Shown: piece after piece, positions 7,742 through 16,100 of the stretch
Numbering within the stretch: position 1 is the first letter of the stretch
Layout of the letters: every line of letters begins with the position of its first letter
NCBI GenBank assembly: GCA_002842035.1
Contig: PHBP01000012.1
Span: forward strand, 1 to 64,000
Length of the DNA: 64,000 bases
Direction of reading: 5' to 3'
DNA from: Candidatus Cloacimonetes bacterium HGW-Cloacimonetes-2
Lineage (GTDB): Bacteria; Cloacimonadota; Cloacimonadia; Cloacimonadales; Cloacimonadaceae
The notes under the pieces: generated by a model
The model's input: only the letters and a program-made list of their open reading frames with translations
What the model was told of the DNA's origin: nothing
Database searches by the model: none
Position numbers and translations under genes: made by a program

Positions 7742-9118
7742 CTAGCCCTCAAGCCTCTCCCCGGCTTCGATTTGTGAGCTTATCACAGATTCCAGGGCGC
7801 CTGATCTCCTGGCGGGGGAAAGTGAATGGAAGGGCAGATGCTCGTTGATATGATAATCCACCAAGCCCAGAAACACATCTGATGCTCTGCTTTTTGAAAG
7901 GGCATCAAGCACGATTTGTCTGGTATCCGCCTTGTTCCAGTAGAGATTGATCACGTGTGCCAGACGATCCAGGTGTATTATCTCCTCAAAACTCATCGTA
8001 TCGCTCTGCAGCACTTTGTAAGGCGCAATCTCCTCCCAAATATAACCCCTTTCCCGGGCGACCGAAAGCATCGGAGTATCGGGAAGAATCTTGAGTAATC
8101 CCAGTTGCAGCTCTGCCGGCCTGATCTCCATTAGCTGATCCAGGGAGTCTATTACCCATTGGTAGCTGTCACCCGGCAACCCTATCAGTAAATCGCAGTG
8201 CATCAATATATGAGTCTCTTCTTTTAGTTTTAACAGCTGTTCTTTGCTCTTTTGCCAATCTGTGTTGCGTCCGCTGGCCTTTAACGCCTCTGGATTGCAG
8301 GTCTGGATGCCGATTTCAAAGCGGAACCTGCCTGGTTTTACTTTCTTCAGAATTCGGATATCATCATCAGTGATCAGATCGGGATAGATCTCAAAGTGGC
8401 AGATGCAGGCATCCTCCCGATCGATCATATATTCCCAGATCCGATGCGCCAAGTCCTTGTTGATGTTGAAACTCCGATCTACAAATTTCAGGGTCTTGGG
8501 CTTGAGAGCGATCAAACTATCCAATTCACGATGGAGCTTTTCCAGATCACGCGGATTACTCGTATCAAAGCGGAATTCCCTGCGCGGATCCTGCGCCGAT
8601 AGACAATAGACGCAGCCATAGGGACAGCCTCTGCCGGTCTCGTAATAGACTAATTTGCCTTCCAGATCTCTTTTATCTTCCTCACGGTAGGGGAAGGGGA
8701 TTTCCTTTAAAAGATAGTTCTCTGCCTCGATGCAATCTTCGTGAATCTGAAAGCCGGATTCTGCCAGACGCTTAAAGGCAAGTTCGCCCGGGCCTTTGAT
8801 CAGGGTATATCTGTGCGGCGCTTTCAGATAGGGAGCCTCAGGCCCACCAATGATGATCTTGATCCGGGGTCGTAAGCTCGCAACAGCACTCAGCAATCGC
8901 TCCAAGTATGCTCTGTTCCAGATATAAACCGAGGCACAGATGATATCGGCTTCTTTGGCGACCAGTTCATACAAAATCTCCGAGGGATCGTCCTTCAGTG
9001 TGCAATTGTATATCTCTGTCTGATACGGCATTGTCTCCAGCATTGCTCTCAGATAATAGAGCGAGAGCGAGCTGTGAGACCACGAGCTGTTGACTGCCAA
9101 AAGTAGTACTTTTTTCAT
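7742..9118 (-). CDS. B12-binding-domain radical SAM protein (DUF4080 type)
   Basis: 458 aa. The N-terminal 130 residues form a Rossmann-like cobalamin-binding-type domain (KVLLLAVNSSWSHSSLSLYYL, DIICASVYIWN, KIIIGGPEAP). A radical SAM domain follows with the iron-sulfur motif C-x3-C-x2-C in GRGCPYGCVYCLSA. The C-terminal part (YKVLQSDTMSFEEIIHL) matches the DUF4080 extension found on this subfamily. Such enzymes use a [4Fe-4S] cluster and S-adenosylmethionine for radical chemistry; the substrate is not known. The N-terminal domain lacks the classical DxHxxG, so cobalamin binding would be base-off/His-off if it occurs. It ends 65 bases before the sigma gene and might be co-transcribed with it. 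Confidence 0.85.
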   Translation of the reverse strand: MKKVLLLAVNSSWSHSSLSLYYLRAMLETMPYQTEIYNCTLKDDPSEILYELVAKEADIICASVYIWNRAYLERLLSAVASLRPRIKIIIGGPEAPYLKAPHRYTLIKGPGELAFKRLAESGFQIHEDCIEAENYLLKEIPFPYREEDKRDLEGKLVYYETGRGCPYGCVYCLSAQDPRREFRFDTSNPRDLEKLHRELDSLIALKPKTLKFVDRSFNINKDLAHRIWEYMIDREDACICHFEIYPDLITDDDIRILKKVKPGRFRFEIGIQTCNPEALKASGRNTDWQKSKEQLLKLKEETHILMHCDLLIGLPGDSYQWVIDSLDQLMEIRPAELQLGLLKILPDTPMLSVARERGYIWEEIAPYKVLQSDTMSFEEIIHLDRLAHVINLYWNKADTRQIVLDALSKSRASDVFLGLVDYHINEHLPFHSLSPARRSGALESVISSQIEAGERLEG

Positions 9119-9330
9119 AACGCATAGCTTCCGGGATAGTCCTATTCTGTCAAGAGGCTAATCCTGTGCTTGGGAACCTTACTCATTATGGTGGTCAAAG
9201 ATGCTATCTGCTCGTTTCCCTATCCAATCGACACGTGTTAACTCTCTACAGGACATCCGGTTGATGGATCTTCATACAGGATTCAAGCAGGCAAGAAGCA
9301 GGGAGGATGCAGCATTCCTTTGGGAGGTCT

Positions 9331-9412
9331 AAAGCAGATCAAGAGCAATTCAAGAGCAAATCAAGTCGAACGTGGTTCGAGGTGATTTGCTCTTGATCTG
9401 CTGGTGATATCT
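9331..9412. repeat. dispersed nested palindrome, copy 1
   Basis: The 343-bp gap between the two minus-strand genes holds this element and nothing else recognised. Outer arms AGCAGATCAAGAGCA and TGCTCTTGATCTGCT flank an inner pair AGAGCAAATCA / TGATTTGCTCT and a centre TCGAAC-GTG-GTTCGA. Related copies lie at 18615-18700, 28968-29054 and 61998-62088. Confidence 0.8.
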
Positions 9413-9461
9413 GGGAGAGTAGTGTGGGGCGAATGGGATTTGATTTATTGTGGATTCTGTA

Positions 9462-12400
9462 CTACTGGTCAAGCGCTCTGATCTGCTCACGGGTGATTTC
9501 TATGTAATAGCTAGCGTCGCAACGGGTAAAGAGATCGAGTGCTTGCTCCAGCTTGTTCCTGGCATCTGCTTTCAGGGATGTTTCCAGATCGATCATAGCG
9601 AGGTTGAACCAAGCTCTGCCGCTACCATCCAGATCGCCTACTTCTGCCAGAATTTCCAGTTGCTTATTGTAGTACTCGCGGGATAAATCCCAGTCTTTGT
9701 CCATCTTGGCGATATTGCCCAGATTTCCAAAGGTGTGCGCGATGCCTTCACGATCGTTTATCCTCTGCTGCAATAGCAGATTGGATTCGTAAGTTGCTTT
9801 TGCTTCAGCGTATTGACCACGTTTGAAGTAGTTATCGCCGATGGCATCGTAACAAAAAGACTTTCCGCTCTCATCGTGGATACGCTCCGCGATCTCAAGG
9901 GATTGACGGAAGCAAGCGAGCGCTGCATCGTGTTGATCCAGGTAGGAATGCAGCTCTCCGATATCGTAGATGATGATGGATTCCTGCATCAGATTTCCGA
10001 TATGCCGCGCTACGATCAGGCTCTTTTCATAAGCTTTTTGGGCAGATTCATAGTCGCCGAGATTGCGGTGGAAGGTGCCGATATTGAGCAGGGCTTTGGA
10101 ATAGCCATTGCGGTCGCCACTGCGTTCAGCAATTTCCAGGGCCTCTTGATAGAGCTTGAGTGCATCGTCCTTTTTGCCCCTCCGGAAAAGAGCATTGCCC
10201 ATACCGGAGGCTGCGATGCGTTTGCCGATGGGATCGTGTAGTTTTGCCGCCAAAGCGGACTTTATTCTATAGTATTTATAGCCACTGAGATAGTCGCCCT
10301 GGTTGATGAAGGATTGAGCGATCACACCGCTGAGGCGGTTCTGTTCGTTTGGTTGATCCTTGAGCTCGTCAAAGAGCGGGAGGGCGCGTGACTGGAACTC
10401 CTCAGTTTTACCTTGTGCCGCAAGCATTTCCAGGTATTGCAGTTCCATCTGGATCTTTAGAGCTGGATCTCCGATCTGCAGGACTTTGGACGAGGCAAAA
10501 TCTGCCAGCTCGGGGAAGCGGGAGCTATTGCTGTAGTACATTGCCCACAGTGCGTAGTAACGATCCCGAAGGGCTCCGGGTTGTGCCTCAAGTTCCCTCA
10601 GGGCTTCGAGTTCGACCGCGGCATTGTCATTCTCTGCCAGGCTCAGCATTATTTCTGCTATGTATAGCTTTGCGGAGATCAGCTCTGCCGCCTCGGCTGT
10701 ATGTTGAGTCAGCATCTGCCAATAGAGCTTGCTAAGTTCCAGGGCTCCAATGCTATAGTAATGCTTTGCGAGGAAGAGGCTCCATTTACGGATCAGCCTA
10801 TGATCTCCGGTGCGGATATAATGCGCAGCCGCAAGTTCTGTAGCCTTGGGATCATCTGAGTGAGTCTCGTAGAAAGCAGCCAAGCTCTTGTGATAAATAA
10901 TCTTATCCGCGAGCAGGATGCTATTGTAAATACTATCTTTGAGGAGTGGATTACTAAAGTCATAGACAGCCTCGGGTCGCAAATCCACCTGTTCCAGAAT
11001 ACCATTTAAAGCAAGCTCTTCCATCAGCTTATCAGCATTCTTCATACCGAAAGCCTCGTGTAGATCGGAAGCTGTAAAGGGCACGGCATAGATGGCAGCC
11101 AGCGAGAGAACCTTTTGCAGGGGAGCAGCTTGAGCATTGTAAGTAGTGATCAGCAGGTTTTCCAGGCGATCCGGGATCAATCCGCGAGCCTTGAGCGAGT
11201 GAATCTCATTGGGCGTAATCAGATCAGTGGCAGCAGGATAGACGGCTTGGATCTGCTTGAGGATTTCTGTCAGAAATCGGGCATTGCCTTCGCTGAGAGA
11301 GTGGAGCTCTTCTTTAACTGCGTTGGTTGCGAGCGGAAGATAAGCGCTTACCAGCCACCCAGCTTCCTCGGGCAGTAGTTTGGAGAGAGTAATGCAGGAG
11401 CTATTGATGTAATCATCGCTCTGCCAGACAAAGTCCTGTTCGCAGGTAACAATCACCTTGGCAGATGAGCCTAAGTTTCTTTTGATCAGCATCTTGATCA
11501 GCTCGAGGGACTGTGGGTCGTAACCATCGATGGGATCTATGGCAAGGCAGACATCCGGCGGATAAATTGCTGCGAGGATATCAAAGAAAGTGTTACGAGC
11601 CAGCTCGTATTCTGCACGCGCTCTGGCAGGAGAGAGCTTTTCCGGGCTTAGCAGGTGAAGCTTTATCAGCTCCGGATCGTAGAAGATCTGCTTTTCATCC
11701 ATCCAGGTGCAGAATTCCTCAAATTGGAGGCTTAGTTTGTCGATGCCAAGTTTACGCCGGATAGAGTGGTAAAAGAAATCCAGCCTCAGGCTGCGGGTGT
11801 AGGGATCGGAATGGAAGATCTCAAAGCTGTGTCCGCTCTTTTCAAGTTGTTTGCACAAGAGCCAGGCGAGGTAGCTTTTGCCGCTGCCGGAAGAGCCTTT
11901 GATGGTGATCAGGGCCTCGGAGGAGGATTTGATTTGCTCCAATGCGGGTTCCAGAAGGCTTTCCCTCAGGCAGAGCGGACGGCTCTCAAAGCGCTGTTCA
12001 TATTGTTTCCACTGCTCTGGTAATTCCTTTACCAGCTTGTATATGGCTATTTTGTCGCGGATGCCTTTGACCTCTGTTGTGGAAAGGAAAAGCGTCTCAA
12101 ACTTTAGTTTGATACGGCTCTCGATCTCACCGGACATACAGATCTGTCGGCTCTTGGCATAGCTCATCAGGCGTGCAGCGATATTGACGGCATTGCCTAT
12201 GATACCATATTCCCAGCGCTTGTTAGCGCCAATTTGACCGGTGTATATATTGTTGTAATTGATTCCGATGCGAAGCTCAACCCCGGGAGCACGTATCTGC
12301 GTGATGCGGGTGGCGCAGATGAAGGCACGCTCGATGTCATCCGGATGTAGTATTGGCGCACCAAAGACCGGCAAGATCAGATAGCCTTTTTCTGTGTAGT

Positions 12401-13190
12401 CAATCTTGTTGATCACTCCGCCGTATCGATCGACCATTCGCTGGATCTGGCGGTAGGTGTGGTCATATTGCTCCAGCTCAAAGTAATGGGAGCTTTCGGA
12501 GATAATGCGTATGAAGATCACTGCTGCATTGCGCAGTGAGGCGGAAGGGGGAGCAGTCCCCGGAGATTGCCGTAATACTTCCGGCAAAAAGCTCCGGGCA
12601 GGGATCAGGTAGCGCTTGCGGAGAGCTGTCTCGGCAGGGATTTGATAGTCTATATCGGGAAGCTCCCGGGTGATTCCGCTGCCCATATCGGCCAGTTCGT
12701 AAGCCCGGCTAATGGTTTTGCCATCCACATAGTAATCCAGGTGATAACGCGTATCGCCCACGATGTTCAGATTAACCGGACCCCAACACAGGCTGCCGTG
12801 CAGACTGAAGCTGATGTCGTAACTTTCCCGGAAGATGCCATCCAGTTCCTCTGCCCGGGCTTCTATTTGGTTGCAGGCGAGCTCGAGGATTGCTTTGTCA
12901 TTGGGTGTGATATGTGGAAAGAGGATCAGGCAGGAATCACCGCCAAATTTGAAGATCTCTCCGCCCAAAGGCTCGATGATCTGTTCTACTTCGCGGTAAT
13001 GGCGGTTGATGATCTGAGTAACCAGTTCCACGCCATATCTGCCTTTTCGGCTGGCTGCTTCGGTAATCTTGGTAAAACCCTTGATATCAAGGAAGATTAC
13101 GCCTGCAAAGAGCTCCCTCCGATAGGGGAGAGAGCTCTTTGAGAGGCTTTGGCAAAGCTCACGGACAGTGCGGGGGATATGTGCTGTTAT
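9462..13190 (-). CDS. soluble-adenylyl-cyclase-like protein: two cyclase domains, STAND/AAA NTPase, TPR repeats
   Basis: 1242 aa if it starts at 13190. The first cyclase domain (about residues 28-150) has both metal-binding aspartates, D35 in FLDIKGFT and D85 in FGGDS. The second (about 185-365) keeps GINYNNIYTGQIG and the GNAVNIAARL segment but has Arg where the first Asp should be (VIFIRIISES), so the pair resembles the catalytic/degenerate C1-C2 pair of ADCY10-type cyclases. A P-loop (GSSGSGKS, about 432) and Walker B (CLAIDPIDG) follow, then about 12 TPR units (about 750-1240). Start: the nearest standard start is a GTG at 13031, which would cut off D35. The frame is open further upstream with no ATG, GTG or TTG. 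ATA at 13190, nine bases after AAGGAG and overlapping the preceding TAA, is the best candidate. Predicted role: cAMP synthesis or signal-gated regulation in the cytoplasm. Confidence 0.85.
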   Translation of the reverse strand: MTAHIPRTVRELCQSLSKSSLPYRRELFAGVIFLDIKGFTKITEAASRKGRYGVELVTQIINRHYREVEQIIEPLGGEIFKFGGDSCLILFPHITPNDKAILELACNQIEARAEELDGIFRESYDISFSLHGSLCWGPVNLNIVGDTRYHLDYYVDGKTISRAYELADMGSGITRELPDIDYQIPAETALRKRYLIPARSFLPEVLRQSPGTAPPSASLRNAAVIFIRIISESSHYFELEQYDHTYRQIQRMVDRYGGVINKIDYTEKGYLILPVFGAPILHPDDIERAFICATRITQIRAPGVELRIGINYNNIYTGQIGANKRWEYGIIGNAVNIAARLMSYAKSRQICMSGEIESRIKLKFETLFLSTTEVKGIRDKIAIYKLVKELPEQWKQYEQRFESRPLCLRESLLEPALEQIKSSSEALITIKGSSGSGKSYLAWLLCKQLEKSGHSFEIFHSDPYTRSLRLDFFYHSIRRKLGIDKLSLQFEEFCTWMDEKQIFYDPELIKLHLLSPEKLSPARARAEYELARNTFFDILAAIYPPDVCLAIDPIDGYDPQSLELIKMLIKRNLGSSAKVIVTCEQDFVWQSDDYINSSCITLSKLLPEEAGWLVSAYLPLATNAVKEELHSLSEGNARFLTEILKQIQAVYPAATDLITPNEIHSLKARGLIPDRLENLLITTYNAQAAPLQKVLSLAAIYAVPFTASDLHEAFGMKNADKLMEELALNGILEQVDLRPEAVYDFSNPLLKDSIYNSILLADKIIYHKSLAAFYETHSDDPKATELAAAHYIRTGDHRLIRKWSLFLAKHYYSIGALELSKLYWQMLTQHTAEAAELISAKLYIAEIMLSLAENDNAAVELEALRELEAQPGALRDRYYALWAMYYSNSSRFPELADFASSKVLQIGDPALKIQMELQYLEMLAAQGKTEEFQSRALPLFDELKDQPNEQNRLSGVIAQSFINQGDYLSGYKYYRIKSALAAKLHDPIGKRIAASGMGNALFRRGKKDDALKLYQEALEIAERSGDRNGYSKALLNIGTFHRNLGDYESAQKAYEKSLIVARHIGNLMQESIIIYDIGELHSYLDQHDAALACFRQSLEIAERIHDESGKSFCYDAIGDNYFKRGQYAEAKATYESNLLLQQRINDREGIAHTFGNLGNIAKMDKDWDLSREYYNKQLEILAEVGDLDGSGRAWFNLAMIDLETSLKADARNKLEQALDLFTRCDASYYIEITREQIRALDQ

Positions 13191-16100
13191 TGCTCTGATC
13201 TCCTTATCCGGGGTGCAGGACGTCCATCACCGCCAATTCTGGAGTGGCTGTTGATATACTGCTCCAGCTCAGAACGGGTTCCGGCATAACCTAGGACTAT
13301 GTAGAATCCCTTGTCTGCAAGTGCACCACCCTGGTGTATGAATTGAGTGAGTGGTGCTTCGGTAAGACCAAGGTAATTGAAGTAGCCATTGGGATCGTCA
13401 CTGCCGTAAACTATGTAGTAGTTCACGAAGATCGGCTCACCATTGACTGTCTGATTCACAGGATTCCAGTTGATAATGATATTGCTTAGTCCCTGGATTA
13501 GCGATTGGATCACCGGAGCTTGCAGCAATTGATCTTGCACTACGATAGCTGCCTGATAGATCACTTCATCGATCAGGCTGCCTGTCTGCATCTTGAGACG
13601 CAGGCTGTAGATGCCGGGCTGGTCGAATGTATGGGTCCAGTCTCTGCTTGTGGCTTCTATTACCTGGTCGTTGTTCAGATCCCAGTTTACCACCGTAAGC
13701 TGGAGATTATCGTGTCCCCAGGATTCATTACTGAAGTGTACCGTAGTGCCGGTAGTGACAAAGCGGTAGTCACTGCTCATTGCAGCTCTGTGCAGGTATG
13801 AATAAGCTCCAATATCAGCTCGGGAGCCATCTTCGTCATTGAGCAGAGCTGGATCACCCATATCTATACAGGGGCTCTGTGAGGTGAGCAGGAAGTTATC
13901 CTGAGCCGTATCCAGGAAGGCGGGGTACTGATTGATATTACCTATTCCGGGATAGTTCATACCCGGTGAGAAGATATCGCAGTAGCTTGTTTCTATGGTG
14001 CTGCTAAAGCTAACAAAGGGTTGCTGGATAGGAGCCATAGCCCAGCCTATATTGGAATTGAAGCGGACATCAGAATTGAAAGCTACCAGCAGGGTCGGGT
14101 AGTTGTAGATCGTATTGTTCTGGATCCTGGCAAAGCTGGAATTGAGTATATCAAAAGCTCTGAAAGGCCATAGCGGGAATTGCTGGAATATATCCGGATC
14201 AAGGCTAAAGACTTGCTTTCGGATGATAGTCTGAGGATTCAGACCATTTGCCCGGATGCCTGTCCCACAGTTCTTGATGAAGTTGCGTCCCAGCTTGGTT
14301 TGGTTTCCGGTTGCTATCACTATCCCTGTAAAAGCTCCTCTGATATCACAATTCTCCAGAGTCCCGGCTACTCCGCTGCCAAGGTAGATACCAACGTTTT
14401 CCACCCTTTGTGTCTCGCTGGAATTGCGCACGCGGATATTGGTAAGTGTCGGGGTAGCAGTCTCTCTGGAGGTATTCTGAATATAGATAGACGTGGTGCA
14501 TCCTCCTATAGAGTCGTTGTCCACCAGCACTCTACCCAGATTTAAGAGCTTGAGACCTACTCTCTCGCTACGTTGTGTCTCGCTGGAGTTTCGGACCCGG
14601 ATATTGGTAAGAGTAGGTGTGGCAGTAGTTCGTGAATCGAGCCCGCTCTTGTCATAGAGCAGCGCCACACTGCAATTCTCCGTGATCACATCATCCACAT
14701 TGGCGATCACTTGCCCAGAGAAGACCAGTCCATAATCGTCTGTGCGTTGTGTCTCGCTGGAGTTTCTTACTCTGATATTGGTGAGTGTAGGAGTGGATTC
14801 TGCACGGATACCGCTGCTTTCGATCCTGATACCAGTACCCAGATCAACAGTCTCGATCTCAGAGAGAATGATTGCAGGGATGTCTGTGATCAATAGTCCG
14901 GTCGAGGCTGTTCTCTGCGTCTCGCTGGAGTTTCTTACTCTGATATTGGTAAGCGTAGGAGTATCCCGCAAGTTTACCGGAGCAGCAGCACCGCTGTAAT
15001 CAATACCGACCGTCATCCAATCGATCTCAATATCCTCCAATTCCGGCTGTACCGCTCCCCGGATCAGGATGCCGGTGGTGTTTATGCGTTGTGTTTCGCT
15101 GGAGTTTCTTACTCTGATATTGGTAAGTGTCGGCGTAGCAGTCTCACGGTCGTAGTTTTCTATCTTGATGGCAGTACCAAAGTTTTCAATCTCGGCATCT
15201 TCGATCACAGGATTGCCTCCCCCCATCACTACAATTCCTGTATAATCAGCCAGATCCCGCTGAGTCTCATTGGAATTGCGCACCCTGATATTGGTAAGGG
15301 TAGGACTGTTACGGTTTGGTCCTCCATTAATCCTGATACCTGTACGATAGTTGAAGATTCTGATATTATTCAGCTGTGAGGAGCTGTTTCCGATCTGTAA
15401 ACCCTCACCATCTACAATGCTGGTCGTATCGCTGGTAGAGATCTCCAGGCCGGTGAGTTGTGGCGAAGACCCATCTATGACCAGCGGATTCTCGGCATCC
15501 AGAATATTGCAATTGAACAGATTAGCCCCACCTGAGCCGGGCCCAAAGATCATTCCACCCCAGAATCCGCCGCCTTGCGGAGGCCTAAAGCTGGCGCCTG
15601 TTGCTTGTAGTGTTCCCAACACCGGGATAGGTTCTGGAGCCAGGAAGATCACTTCCACTCCCGGATTCACGATCACCGGCTGATCCACAGGGAAGTTCAG
15701 ACCTCCCATAATATTATAAGGTGACTGCTCGATTACCATCACAGGAGGCAGCACAGTAGTCGTATCAATTGCTGTACCGGTCATCGTAAACATATCCTGG
15801 ATCAGGGCAGTGGCTGATTCCCCAGATTCATAGTTGCCCAGCGTAAGTCTTACGCTGTATGTTCCGGAGTTGTAAAACACATGGCTGGGATTCTGTAGAT
15901 CGCTATCTGTAAGCCCGTCATTCTCAAAGTCCCAGTGCCACCAATCCGGATTACCCAGGGTATGATCAAAGAACGGCACCGTCTGACCGCAGAGATAGTA
16001 GTTTCCGTTATCAGTGCTAAAACTCACGGTAAAGTGCTCCAGCACCGTAATGGTAAAAGTACCGGTTGCCACGGCTCTGCCAACGTGATCACTGAAGGTG

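Noticed and set aside
13187-13200. programmed -1 frameshift joining the beta-helix protein to the cyclase
   Set aside because: No slippery heptamer is seen, and the product would fuse an exported protein to a cytoplasmic enzyme; a coupled start explains the overlap more simply.
14399-15312. possible CRISPR-like array because of regular about 170-bp spacing
   Set aside because: The repeats are coding, vary in codons, and the intervals are far longer than CRISPR spacers.
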